From NCBI GenBank assembly GCA_032164245.1, contig JAVMKO010000005.1, forward strand, positions 43,862,133 through 43,926,132: DNA of 64,000 bases, read 5' to 3'. This document shows, piece after piece, positions 33,763 through 44,797 of the stretch (position 1 is the first letter of the stretch; each line of letters begins with the position of its first letter). Below the pieces are notes generated by a model that saw only the letters and a list, made by a program, of their open reading frames with translations, ran no database searches and had not been told where the DNA came from. Position numbers and translations under genes: made by a program. This DNA comes from Sternotherus odoratus. Lineage: Eukaryota; Chordata; Testudines; Kinosternidae.

Positions 33763-34409
33763 AGGGGATGAAAGGGCATGTGGGAATATTTTAGGGAAAT
33801 AGGAACTCCAAGTGGTCCTTTTCCTAAATTTTTGTCTAAATCACTTGGTGGTGGCAGCAGTACTGTCCAAGGACAAGAAAGAATTTGTGCCTTGGGAAAG
33901 TTTTTAACCTAAACTGGTAAAAATAAGCATAGGGGGTCTTTCATGCGGGTCCCCACATCAGTACCCCAGAGTTCAGAGTTGGGAGGGAACCCTGACAGGA
34001 CCACATTGGGGTTGCAAAACAGTATGGAGGGCTGGTAGGGAAGGATGTGCCTCCCCAAACAGCCTGGCCCCTGCCCCCTATCCAACCTCCTCCCACTTCC
34101 CGTCCCCTGACTACCCCCCTAAGAAATCCTTGACGTATCCAGCCCCACTGCTCCTTGTCCCTTGAATACCCCCTCCCGAGACCTCCCGATCATAACCACC
34201 CCCACCCAGAACTCCACCCCTATCAAATCTCTCTGTCCCCTGACTCCTATCCACATCCCCGCCCCCTATCAGGCCCCCCGGGACTCCGATACTTATCCAA
34301 CTCCCCTCCCCCTTCCCGTCCCTTGACAACTCCCCGAATCTCCACCCCATCCAACCGCCCCCTGTTCCCTGTGCTCTGATGGCCCCCCAGGATTAATCAT
34401 AAAATCATA

Positions 34410-34589
34410 GAAGTGACAAAGAGTCCTGTGGCACCTTAAAGACTAACTAAAGTATTTAAGCATAAGCTTTCATGGGCTAATACCCACTTCGTCGGTTGCT
34501 TATGCTTCAATACTTTAGTTAGTCTTTAAGGTGTCACAGGACTCTTAGTCTGGAATTGCAGAAGTGACAAACACGGCTACCTCTCTGAT
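34410..34589. mobile_element. Inverted pair of Penelope-type tails in a CR1 tail
   Basis: A minus-oriented tail (about 34421-34490) faces a plus-oriented tail (about 34497-34580). Arms share 'tactttagttagtctttaag'. An 11-bp direct repeat gaagtgacaaa lies at 34410-34420 and 34561-34571. CR1 tail sequence ('aatcataaaatcatag' and 'ttcataaaatatcagggttg') flanks both sides, so this is an insertion into the CR1 end. Confidence 0.7.
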
Positions 34590-36570
34590 TCATAAAATAT
34601 CAGGGTTGGAAGGGACTTCAGGAGGTCATCTAGTCCAACCCCCTGCTCAAAGCAGGACCAATCCCCAACTAAATCATCCCAGCCAGGGCTTTGTCAAGCC
34701 TGAGCTTAAAAACCTCTAAGGAAGGAGATTCTACCACCTCCCTAGGTAACACATTCCAATGCTTCAACACCCTACTAGTGAAAAAGTTTTGCCTAATATC
34801 CAATCTAAACCTTCCCAACTGCAACTTGAGACCATTACTCCTTGTTCTGTCATCTGGTACCACTGAGAACAGTCTAGAAGATCTATCCTCTTTGGTCCAT
34901 TCATCTAGCCCATACTTCTTTAACTTGCTGGCAAGAATACTGTGGGAGACCATATCAAAAGCTTTGAAGTCCACTGCTTTCCCCTCATCCACAAAACCAG
35001 TTGTCTCATTGTAGAAGGCTATTAGGTTAGTCAGGCATGACTTGCCCTTGGTGAATCCATGCTGACTGTTCCTGATCACTTTTCTCTCCGCTAAGTGCTT
35101 CAGAACTGATTCCTTGAGGACCTGCTCCATGATTTTTCCAGGGACCGAGGTGAGGCTGACTGGCCTGTAGTTCCCCGGATCCTCCGTTTTTTTTTTTTTT
35201 TTTTAAGATGGGCACTACATTAGCCTTTTCCCAGTCATTTGGGACCTCTCCCGAACGCCATGAGTTTTCAAAGATAATGGCCAAAGGCTCTGCAATCACA
35301 TCCGCCAACTCCTTTTGCACCCTTGGATGCAGTGCATCCGGCCCCATGGACATGTGCTTGTCCAGCATTTCTAAATAGTCCTAAACCACATATTTTTTCA
35401 CAGAGGGCTGGTCACCTTCTCCCTATGCTGTGCTGCCCAGTGTAATAGTCTGGGAGCTGACCTTGTTCGTGAAGACAGGTAAAAAAAGCATTGAGTACAT
35501 TTGCTTTTTCCACATCCTCTGTCACTAGATTGCCTCCCTCATTCAGTAAGGGGTCCACACTTTCCTTGACTTTCTTCTTGTTGCTAACATACCTGAAGAC
35601 ACCCTTCTTGTTACACTTAACATCCCTTGCTAGCTGCAACTCCAGGTTAGCCTTCCTGATTTCACTCTTGTATGCGTGAGCAATATTTTTATATTCCTCC
35701 CTGGTCATGTGCCCAAACTTCCACTTCTCGTAAGCTTCTTTTTTGCATTTAAGATCAGCAAGGATTTCACTGTTAAGCCAAGCTTAATATGGTCACCTGC
35801 CATATTTACTATTCTTTCTACACATTGGGATGGCTTGTTCCTGCAACCTCAATAAGGAGTCTTTAAAATACAGCCAGCTCTCCTGGACTCCTTTCCCCTT
35901 CATGTTATTCTCCCAGGGGATCCTGCCCATCAGTTCCTTTAGGGAGTCAAAGTCTGCTTTTCTGAAGTCCAGGGTCCATATTCTGCTGCTCTCCTTTCTT
36001 CCCTGTGTCAGGATCCTGAACTCGACCATCTCATGGTCACTGGCTGCCAGGTTCCCATCCACTTTTGCTTCCCCTACTAATTCTTCTCAGTTTGTGAGCA
36101 GCAGATCAAGAATAGCTCTGCCCCTATTTGGTTCCTCTAGCACTTGCACTAAGAAATTGTCCCCTATACTTTCCAAAAACTTCCTGGATTGTCTGTGCAC
36201 TGCTGTATTGCTCTCCCAGCAGACATCAGGGTGATTGATATCTCCTATGAGAACCACAGCTTGTGTTCTAGTAACTTCTCTTAGTTGCTGGAAGAAAACC
36301 TCATCCATCTCATCTCATCTCCCTGGTCTAGTGGTCTATAGCAGACTCCTACGACGACATCAGCCTTGTTGCTCACACTTCTAAACTTAATCCAGAGACT
36401 CTCAAGTTTTTCTGCAGTTTGATACCAGAGCTCTGAGCCGTCATACTGTTCTCTTACATACAATGCAACTCCCCCACCCTTTCAGCCCTGCCTGTCCTTC
36501 CTGAACAGTTTATAACTGTCCATGACAGTACTCCAGTCATGTGAGTTATCCCACCAAGTTACTGTCTCCC
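34590..36570 (-). mobile_element. CR1 LINE with endonuclease and RT remnants
   Basis: A minus-strand CR1 of about 2 kb: 3' tail at 34590-34680, coding remnants to about 36570. Full-length ORF2 is about 2.9 kb, so this copy is 5'-truncated and internally deleted. It lies inside the hAT at 31987-36833. Confidence 0.92.
34669..36560 (-). pseudogene. CR1 ORF2 (endonuclease-reverse transcriptase), broken
   Basis: ORF2 nicks target DNA and reverse-transcribes the element. From 5' to 3' on the minus strand: endonuclease pieces at 36281-36463 (GVCYRP) and 36087-36308 (GDINHPDVCWE, the catalytic GDxN region), endonuclease end at 35793-36062 (SDHEMV), RT start at 35412-35708, then 35027-35368 with GPDALHPRV, and 34669-35130 with the SQHGF and DFKAFD...VSHSIL motifs. 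Next to GLDEWT the frame jumps to the C-terminal [11 protein letters not shown] block, so the central RT palm with the catalytic FADD box is deleted. Frameshifts lie between most blocks, and a T run is at 35188-35204. Confidence 0.88.
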
Positions 36571-36952
36571 TGCCCCGTATCCAATTCCCTCATCCCCAGC
36601 CCTGGCCCCCTTACCATGCCGCTCAGAGCAGCATGTCTGACAGCTGTGCCAGTCAGCCAGAGCCAGACATGCTGCTGCACTGCCCTGCAGCAGCGTACAG
36701 CCCCCCCCCCCCCCCCAGAGCGCTGATGGCATTGTGAGCTGAGGCTGCTGGGGATGAGGGACAGCAGGTAAGGGGCCAGGGCCTAGCCTCCATGGCTGGA
36801 TGTGGCCCGTGGGACATAGTTTGCCCATCTCTGTTGTAGGGGGAAAAAATAGTTTTGACTAATACTGCAGAGCACTAATAAAACCATGAAGAGAGGGCTA
36901 GAAGAGCCATGCCCCTAGTCTAGAGGGTGGCCCATCCTGGACAGCATGTGGG

Positions 36953-37127
36953 TAGAATCATAGAATTGGAAGGGACCTCAGGATATCATCTAGTTCAACC
37001 CCCTGCTCAAAGCAGGACCAAACCCTATTTTTTCCCCATATCCCTAAATGACCCCCTCAAGGATTGAGCTTACAGTCGTGGGCTTAGCAGGCCAATGATC
37101 AAACCACTAAGCTATCCCCTCCCACCC
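36953..37127 (-). repeat. tRNA-derived SINE
   Basis: Minus-strand copy: tail 'agaatcatagaattggaagg' at the left, A-box complement 'ccactaagctatccc' near 37103. Complete apart from small changes. Confidence 0.85.
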
Positions 37128-38785
37128 AGGTATCACTGCTTCAGGTGTGAACATGTTTCCTGAACAATTCGTGCATCATCTTCTCAGGCAGGCAGCATGT
37201 TTCTAAATGGGTTTAGAGAGGGGGAAACTTAACAAATCACCAGCCAATCAGCTGCTGTTAAACTCTGCTAGTTGTTTTGGAGATTCCATCCCCTCTCCCA
37301 AATGCTGGTGTGCACAGAGCAGACTGAGGGACTCTGATGAAGGTTATGTTATTCTAGGTTGCTGCAGTGGACACTATACTCAGCAGTCAGCACTTTCTCA
37401 GCTTGAGGGCTCTGACTGTGCCAGTGGAGAGGAGACATGGATTTTAATTGAATCCTCTGAGTCTGGCACATGTGCTGAGGGCAGGGCAGGTTACTTAGAA
37501 GGACACAGAGGCACCTGGTGCTGTGGGTGTTGTAATACTAGTCATGGTCAGTAGCTGTTGCTGAAGCTCTGCACAGGGTTTCTATGAAAGATGAGCAGTC
37601 TTTCAGGCTCCACATATTCATGTCTGACAGCTGAGCCCATCAGCATTCTGTGGGAGACAGGTATAAATAGCCCTGTGGCTGTGTCATGCAAGGTGAGTGT
37701 GCCTGCTGTGTGAGTTGCACCATCTTGGATCCAGGCTACACAGTCCCAATCTTGCTGGCAGCTGAGGGGATTCTGTGGCGTTTGAAGGGGAAGAGTAGTG
37801 CTGCCATTCTTCACTGAATCTAAGGAATCAGGTGACACACATGCACCTCTGATGCCATGCGACAGAAACTGAAGTCCCCTCCATAAGAAGATTGGAGGGG
37901 AGGGAGGGTGCACACTAAGGTTCACCCTGCATTGCAACTCATGGAAAGGGGACAAAGTGGGGAAAACTACATGGCCCTGAAAACTCCAGGGTCTGTGGAA
38001 AAACATCCAGAGAGCCACTGCCTCATAGTTCTGTTCTGTTGAAGGAAAGGGCCCATCAGTATTCCAAATGCTGGCTGCATAGAGTTACATACATTATATG
38101 TTATTTCTTAAGAAGCTGTGTGGCACTCATCCTCTCACAATGGAATATTTTTTCTTCTTTAAAAGGTCCCTCCAAAGGACCTTTTAAAGAACCTGCTCTG
38201 TTCTGCAGTGCAGAAGTTGGCTGAGGTGCAGGAAAAGGGGGCCATTTTAGTTATACAGACTATTACCTCAGCTCTGTTCTTACCCATTAACCACTGTCCA
38301 TAGGGGACTATATCAGATTGTAACACTGTCAATTAATAGATATGAACTTGTGTGAGTCACCTCTCTCTCTCCTGTTTTTAACCCTGCTTTCCTTTTCTTG
38401 CATCACTCCTTTGCTCTTTCCTTTCTCAGAGAAAATGATGTATTTTTTTGGGTAGTGCATGGTGTTACTGTGGAAGTAAGAGAATAAACAGACTTTCCAG
38501 GGCATGGGAGCCGACAGAGGCTGTTAGTTTTAGGTTAGAGTCAGACTGACAGATAAACCTAAATTAAGATGCTCATCTACACGTTAACAATGTATCTAAT
38601 AAAGACAGTTGTTAAGTTACCAGCAATGAGTTATTATTAAGACTAGTGGATTACTTGAATATAAAATAACACATGATATCAGGAGTGGGGGAAGTAATAA
38701 AAAGAACTGGAAGAAGCTAAAACAAACAAACAAAAACCGCAGGTAAAAGATACTCAGAAATGAAAAAAAAGTTTGAATGAATTAA
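37128..38785. other. No gene recognised
   Basis: The minus ORF of 156 codons at 37548-38018 has no recognisable domain or splice context. A perfect complement 'aaaggtccctccaaaggaccttttaaa' motif (short hairpin) lies at about 38161-38187. Confidence 0.4.
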
Positions 38786-38790
38786 GATGG

Positions 38791-39665
38791 ATCAATTAAG
38801 AATTCCCACGTTTCTAAAAATGACAAGAAATGCTGCACAAAACTGGAAAATGTCTAAAAAACCAAGAATTTTGTTTAGTTTTGAGGGCATCAGGATCTAT
38901 TAATAGGGAAGTTGAACAAAAGATTGCAGGTACTGAGAAGATTGCAGATACTGAAGTAATTTCATTATATAATTAATTTAAGCTTAATGTTAGAGGATGA
39001 GCTGATGATGAGCTTATCTTTTAAAAAATTGAGGAAGACTGTTTTCAAAAAGAAATGAAACATTTCAAAGATTTCAGTTTCACTCAAGAAATCAAGAGGA
39101 GGAAGAGACTTTGGAATCCTTTTTAACATGTCTAAAGTTAAGAAGACAGACTTCTGAGTCAAGGATAAGAGATCAAATTGTGATGGGTATAAAAGACATC
39201 AGAGTAAGAAAAAGACTATTAGAAGAACCAGATCTAAATCTGGAATAAACAGTGAGAATTTGCCAAACTGATAAACTTAACCAACAATAATTGCACATTT
39301 TAGGACAGAAACAAACTGATGTGAATATAGACTTTATGAGAAAAAGTTAAAAAAAAAAAGTCTATGGAGCAAAATTGGGTGAAAGTATTAAAGTTAAAAC
39401 ATGTGAGTGTATGAAAGAATGTTCTAGATGTGGAAGGAGACACCAACCTAGACAATGACTGGAATATGGGCAAACCTGTATCTGCATGAAACAGATTCAT
39501 ATCTGCATGAAACAGAATCACTGTTCAAAACTTTGCAAACAGAGTGTGATGCTGGCAGACGAGGTGCCAGCTCTTGCCAAGATTCCCCATGTCTCAACTG
39601 AGGACTCACAAATACTTCGCTGGAACTAGTCTGGCTCAACTGTCTGTTAGTTTTGTTAAAACTCC
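38791..39665 (+). pseudogene. Ty3/gypsy Gag remnant with zinc-knuckle region
   Basis: Gag packages element RNA. Starting at ATG 38791, several frames together give NAAQNWK near 38830, then SRNQEEEETLESFL near 39078, RIRDQIVMGIKD near 39155 and RLLEEPDLNLE near 39210. These are in the order seen in vertebrate Ty3/gypsy-like Gag capsids. A cysteine block ECSRCGRRHQPRQ lies near 39417 and a second, degraded knuckle near 39480-39540. There are multiple stops and frameshifts, so it is non-coding now. Confidence 0.65.
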
Positions 39666-39706
39666 TAGAAAGATAAGAATGTGTTCAGAGTTCAGACTAT
39701 ATAAAT

Positions 39707-39821
39707 CATAGAATAGAATAATAGAAACATAGAATATCAGGGTTGGAAGGGATCTCAGGAGGTCATGTAGTCCAACCCCCTGATCAAAGCAGGATCAATC
39801 ACCCACTAAATTATCAATGCT
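39707..39821 (-). repeat. CR1 3' tail fragment
   Basis: 'catagaatatcagggttgga' and 'aggtcatgtagtccaacccc' mark a truncated minus-strand CR1 end, cut at the start of the family 4 LTR. Confidence 0.9.
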
Positions 39822-40721
39822 TGTGAGTTGCTGCTGGCCTTCATCTCACTTATAACAGTTGTATCCCATATTGTATGGCAATTTGAGCAGTTGCATTGTA
39901 CGCCTCTGTAAATTGTAACTTTGATATGAAAGGCTGGTCTCCAATAGATGGTGTTGTGTCCTGTCTGACAAAGAAATGCCTATTCACACCATGCAGAGTG
40001 GAACATCAAAGAGAATAAAAAGACTTTGTTTTCTCTCCCCATGAAGAGGAGTCTTGCAAGTGAATTTCTCCCATCATCTGAGTTTGCACCTCAAAGCAGA
40101 AGGGGGAAAGGGAATAAAACCCCACAACAAGCAAGAACTGGATCTTTATGCTGCTTGGACTCTGAAGGGCAAGAATTACCAGGCATAAGCAAAAGATCCC
40201 CAGCGCTCAACCTGAAGGACATGTAAAGCTTGCTTCCACTACAGACATGTATAACAGCTTCTACCACCTTTCGGAAGTAAGATTGGAACTCACTTGTGTG
40301 TATCTAAGTTTATTTACATTAACCTTGTAAGTAACTCTCTTGTTTTCTTTTCCTACAAAATGAATCTTTAGATAGTTTATTATAGGATTGGCTACAAGCA
40401 TTGTCATTGGGTTGCGATCTAAACTGCAGCTGACCTGGGATAAGTGACTGGTCCATTGGACCAGAGAGTAACCTGAAAATTGCTGTGATCCTTGGCGTAA
40501 GGGACCATCTATCACAAAGGCAGACTTACCTAGATGAGGAGACAGATTGGCGTATCCCAGGAGACTGCCTGTGACTCTATGTTAAGGAGTGCCTGAGGAG
40601 TTTTTACATTGAAAATTGGTTGGTGAAGTCTAAGTATAGAACTCACAACCAATTTTAGGTTTGTGCCCTGGTTCTTAACAGTCTGCCCTGAGGTTAGTAC
40701 TAACATTCTTGAGCTGCTGCA
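39822..40721 (+). mobile_element. Solo LTR, family 4
   Basis: The 900-bp LTR has ends TGTGAGTTGCTG and GAGCTGCTGCA and a 4-bp TSD tgct (39818-39821 and 40722-40725). A 4-bp TSD would suit a class I ERV. The inverted copy at 17861-19999 confirms the ends. No internal retroviral sequence. Confidence 0.75.
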
Positions 40722-41056
40722 TGCTAGCTTGACACCGAGAAATCTGGAAAAACTTAGAAATATATATTCAGTTCAAAATTCAAAAGTCTCAGAGAAGATA
40801 CTGAATAAGGAATACAAAGCTGACATAACAAATGAAGAAAATTTGTTTCTGGGTATTTTGTAACAGCCACTCTGAGTAACAAGGGTTGGACAGTTATGTT
40901 ATCTACTAAAAGAACATACATGCACAAGATAATGTATTTTTAGAAGAAATTATAAAATATCTAAAAGTAAAACCTGTAGTAAGAGAAAAATACATATTAA
41001 TTTTTAATCTTATAGTGGTAAAAAAAATTGTTATGGGTATTTGTGAATTACTAGTT

Positions 41057-41955
41057 GTAGCAAGGAACCATGCCCTCCCGCAGAGGTAGACAAGAAGGGA
41101 CCATAACCCCCGGCTTGGGTTGTAGAGCCAGGAAAGCCATATCCTACTCATAGGAAGCTATGAGGAGGGTCAGGACGCGGAAGTAAAAAGATGGGCCCTG
41201 TAGATCAGTTGGACTGGAGCTGCCAAGGGAGACATATGATTATCACCTGCTGCCAGAGCAGGACGCAGAGGAGGTCCACTGCATCACCAAGCATTTATCT
41301 GAGCTTCCAGAGTGCCCAGCCACTCCAGACACTAAGGAGCTGCTGGGACTACCATTGGTGGTATATTCCGGGGAGACGAAGGATGACCCCTGGATGCAGG
41401 TACTTCTTGAGGGGAGGGGAGCAAGTACCCCGGGACAGTCGACTGTAGTCTGGCTGTGGTGCTGCCTTCAGATAGGGCAATGTGCCCGGAATCCCCACTG
41501 ACCCCAGTGGCGAACACTCCACCACTGTTAGGGCCCTAGGTTAGGACCCGGTGGAATAAGTGGGTCTGGGTCCCCTACCACCCCACTTCAGATGTGGCAG
41601 CCTCACCACAATAGGCCGCTTGTACTAGTCTACTGTCCACCAGAACTAGGACATAAGACTCTTTATTGCCCTGATTTCAGGTCAGAGACCTCTCTACCTG
41701 TTTGCTGCCCTGCCCTGCTGAGGGCTTGGGCTTATAGACCCTTTGCTGCTCTGCCCTGACTGCAAGTCAGAGTCCCTGACTGTTGGTGGTCCACCCTTCT
41801 TGAGAGCCAGGGTTGATAGACTCATTAATGTTCAGCCTGTCTCAAGTGGCCTGAACTTTAAAGACAGCTAATTCCCCCCCAACTGATTGCCATGCAAAGG
41901 GCATGACAGCAACAAGGCATGGCCTCCCTTAGAGATAGACCAGGAGGGATGACCA
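41057..41955 (+). mobile_element. Unclassified unit with imperfect terminal direct repeats
   Basis: About 45 bp at the left ('agcaaggaaccatgccctcc') reappears at the right ('caacaaggcatggcctccct') in the same orientation, about 78% alike. Between them an open stretch (about 41200-41445) reads PEQDAEEVHCITKHLSELPE, unlike anything I recognise. It lies between two parts of the gypsy element. It could be an LTR/DIRS-like relic. Confidence 0.35.
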
Positions 41956-42580
41956 CACACACTTACACTGGTCATAGTTAACGATAATTTAGAAAACGTA
42001 AGATTTGTAGTAGTTTAAGGACAAGATATTTCTACTTTAGGTTTGGAAACATGTTTAGTGCTAAATCTAACTGGTAGAATTCAGTCTATTCAGGATTCTA
42101 ACACTGAAAATAGAACATTAATTTACAGTTATTCACTAGCACTGGTAAATGAAACAAAGAAACTAATTATACATGCAACTAGAAAAATACCTTTATCTTT
42201 AAGAAATAAGGCACAAAAAGAATAAGAAAAGTTAGTTTAATTATGATACAATCAAAAGTGTGTAAGAGCAACTGAGTAGGTGAATTAATTTGTATTAGTA
42301 GACAAGAAAGATGGTTATGTTTAAATTAGGGCTGTCAAGCAATTTAAAAAATCATGATTAATCATGCTATTAAACAGTAATAGAATACTATTTATATAAA
42401 TATTTTTTGATGTTTTCCACATTTTCAAAAATATTGATTTCAATTACAACACAGAATACGAAGTGTGCAGTGCTCACTTTATTATTGTATATATTTTCAC
42501 TGTAAAAATGAAGAAATAGTATTTTTCAATTCATTTTATACAAGTATAGTAGTGCAATCTCTTTATCTTGAAAGTTGAAC

Positions 42581-43133
42581 TTACAAATGTAGAATTATGT
42601 ACAAAAAATAACTACATTCAAAAATAAAACAATGTAAAACTTTAGAGCTTACAAGTCTACTCAGTCTTACTTCTTGTTCCAGACAAACAAGTTTGTTTAC
42701 ATTTTGAGGAGATAATGCTGCCTGCTTCTTGTTTACAATGTCACTTGAAAGAGAGAACAGGTGTTCACATGGCACTGTTGTAGTTGGCATCGCAAGTTAT
42801 TTACGTACCAGATGCGCTAAAGATTCATATGTCCTTTCATGCTTCAACCACTACTCCAGAGGACATGAGTCCATGCTGATGATTGGTTCAGCTCGATAAC
42901 GATCCAAAGCAGAGTGGACTGACACATTCATGTTCATCATCTGAGTCAGATGCCACTAGCAGAAGATTGATTTTCTTTTTTGGTGGTTCAGGTTCTGTAA
43001 TTTCCGCATCAGAGTGTTGCTCTTTTAAGACTTCTGAAAACATGCTCCACATCCCATCCCAAACAGATTTTGGAAGGCACTTCAGATTCTTATATCTTGA
43101 GTTGTGTGCTGTAGCTATTTTTAGAAATCTCAC
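42581..43133 (-). pseudogene. Ac-like hAT transposase 3' fragment (left arm and centre)
   Basis: Minus strand, upstream to downstream: 42888-43133 holds KNLKCLPKSVWDGMWSMFSE and the acidic SDSDDE stretch; 42581-42790 holds the C-terminal dimerisation motif PCEHLFSLSSDIVNKKQAAL. Frame shifts between. Only the C-terminal third of a transposase is present, so it cannot act. Confidence 0.8.
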
Positions 43134-43343
43134 ATTTTGTACCTTCTTTGCATTTTGTCAAATCTGCAGTGAAAGTGTTCTTAAAATGAACAACATGCTG
43201 CATCATCATCCGAGACTGCTATAATATGAAATATTAATGACAGAATATGGGTAAAACACAGAGAAGGAGACATACAATTCTCCCCCAAGGAGTTCAGTAA
43301 CAAATTTAATTAGCACACTATTTTTTTAACAAGCGTTATTAAC

Positions 43344-43571
43344 ATGGAAGCATGTTCTCTGGAATCGTGGCCAAAGCATGAAGGGGCATACAAATGTTTA
43401 GCAGATCTGGCATGTAAATATCTTGAATGCTGGCTACAAAAATGCCATGTGAACATTTGTGAACATCTGCTCTCACTTCTAGGTGACATTGTAAATAAGA
43501 AGCAGGCAACATTATCTTCCATAAATGTAAACAAACTTGTTTCTCTTAGTGATTGGCTGAACAAGAAGTAG
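43344..43571 (+). pseudogene. Ac-like hAT transposase C-terminus (right arm copy)
   Basis: A 75-codon open frame with WPKHEGAYKCLADLACKYL, then ICEHLLSLLGDIVNKKQATL and NVNKLVSLSDWLNKK at the end. It is the same region as 42581-42790 but on the opposite strand, and retains the NKK terminus and stop. Confidence 0.8.
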
Positions 43572-44027
43572 GACTGAGTGGACTTGTAGGTCCTGAAGTT
43601 TTACATTGTTTTGGTTTTGAGTGTAAGTTGAGCTTTCACTATAAAGAGATTGCACTGTGATACTTTTATGTTTGTTGTTTTTACAGTGCAAATATTTATA
43701 ATACAAATAATATAAAGTGAGAATTGTACACTTTATTTTCTGTGTTGTAATAGAAATCAATATATTTGAAAAAGTAGAAAAACATCCAAAATATTTAATA
43801 CACTTCAACTGGTATTCAATTGTTTAACAGTGCGATTAAAACTGTGATTAATAGCGATTCATTTTTTTGAGTTAATCGCATGAGTTAACTGCATTTAATT
43901 GACAACCCTAGTTTAAATCCAAAATACTTAAATAAGTAGGTTAAAGCAGATGATTTTAAAATATCTACCAGGGAAGAAATATTTGGACAAATGTCAGGAG
44001 TATAATATTACTTTTCTTATGCATGAC

Positions 44028-44797
44028 TGTGAGATGCAGTAACTAAAATCCAGACAAGACCAACCTTGCCTGGCCAACAGGGAAGATGCGCCTCCATGAT
44101 CAGGATTGGCGAGCAGAGCACTGTATGCTTAGCTTTTGTATTCTGCTTGGTGACTGTTAATAAATAGAGATTAAGGATATTAATGTGTAAGCCTGTTTCA
44201 CTGGTAAAAGGTCCTGAAAATCCACAGAAGGTTACACACTGAGCTCTAGGAACAGGGTGAGAGTGGATGCCTAAATTAACAGACTCTTGAGTCCTAGGAA
44301 CAGGGTAAAGGTGGGTACCCTAGAGCAGGGGTCTCCAAACTTTATGAGACGAGGGCCATATTAGATTTTTGAAGGGGCTTCGCGGGCCAAAGCAACTGTG
44401 AAAAAATTCAATATATGCAAAATCCCCCCCTTTGCTCCTCTGGCCGCTGCTGCAACACCCCCACCCCCCACCCCTTTGCTTCTCCGACCGCTGCTGCATC
44501 CTCCCCTTTTCTATTCTGGCCACTGCCTCAGGGGCACTCACCCCTCCGCCCATGGGGCCGCTGGCACCAGCTCATGGGGAGGGGGAGCATCGGCAGCTAC
44601 TCCACTTGCCTGCTCAGCTGGGGGGGCCGGACAAATCAAAGCCAGGGGCCGGATCCGGCCCCCGGGCCGTAGTTTGGAGACCCCTGCCCTAGAGTGTGTG
44701 GGTAATACCAGGACCATTCACAGGAGAGAAGCCGAGGCCCACCACCCAGCTACTGGGGAAAGGGGAGTGTGCTTGGATTCACATCCGGGTGTAGCAT
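44028..44797 (+). mobile_element. LTR of the gypsy element (ends approximate)
   Basis: Begins TGTGAGATGCAG after RT sequence. Polyadenylation signal aataaa at 44159. It contains two 'gtcctaggaacagggta'-type repeats and a hAT at 44326-44686. The 3' end is tentatively placed at 'gggtgtagca'. No TSD found. Confidence 0.45.
44326..44686. mobile_element. Short hAT element in LTR
   Basis: The 361-bp element has perfect 16-bp inverted ends CAGGGGTCTCCAAACT and a perfect 8-bp TSD ccctagag (44318-44325 and 44687-44694). Shares ends and 'ggccggatccggccc' with 30298-30910. The 136-codon ORF across it is spurious. Confidence 0.97.

Larger units (their letters stand above)
32019..33997 (+). mobile_element. 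Solo LTR interrupted by a second LTR
   Basis: Starts TGTCATAAATATAAAGGG and ends CCCTGACA; these ends match a common turtle LTR. A polyadenylation region (tttaataaataaaatt) is near 32508. Flanks gggtc and ggacc match only 3 of 5, so the TSD is unproven. It is inserted in the hAT's 'gagggcc...acattggg' segment and split at 32647/33763. Confidence 0.75.
31987..36833. mobile_element. hAT element swollen by nested insertions
   Basis: Ends CAGGGATGGACAAAT and the inverted CAGAGATGGGCAAAC (12 of 15), with a perfect 8-bp TSD ttgtaggg (31979-31986 and 36834-36841). Of 4847 bp, only about 31987-32018, 33998-34392 and 36570-36833 look like hAT sequence; the rest is two LTRs, a CR1 and Penelope tails. 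A C run lies at about 36700-36717. Confidence 0.9.
42327..43910. mobile_element. Foldback Ac-like hAT element
   Basis: The 1584-bp element has inverted ends TAGGGCTGTCAA and TAGGGTTGTCAA and a perfect 8-bp TSD gtttaaat (42319-42326 and 43911-43918). The left arm (to about 42885) and right arm (from about 43340) are inverted copies of the same transposase 3' region, with a single-copy centre. It sits in the RT of the gypsy element. Confidence 0.93.
41970..44020 (+). pseudogene. Ty3/gypsy protease-RT remnant split by a hAT
   Basis: Before the hAT, LGLETC near 42039 (protease C-terminal area), YSYSLALVNETKK near 42127, ATRKIPLSLRNKAQKE near 42174 and the RT entry PKYLNK motif area near 42320. 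After the hAT, LNPKYLNK, ADDFKISTREEIFGQMSG (43918-44000). This is the N-terminal RT region of Ty3/gypsy Pol; palm motifs are absent because an LTR follows at once. Several stops are present. Confidence 0.7.
38786..44797 (+). mobile_element. Decayed Ty3/gypsy retrotransposon, much interrupted
   Basis: Gag-like sequence (38786-39665), a possible middle portion (40726-41050), protease-RT sequence (about 41970-42326 and 43911-44020) and an LTR (44028-44797) occur in the expected order on the plus strand. Interruptions: CR1 tail plus family 4 LTR (39707-40721), an unclassified unit (about 41057-41955) and a foldback hAT (42327-43910). Ends are approximate. Confidence 0.7.
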
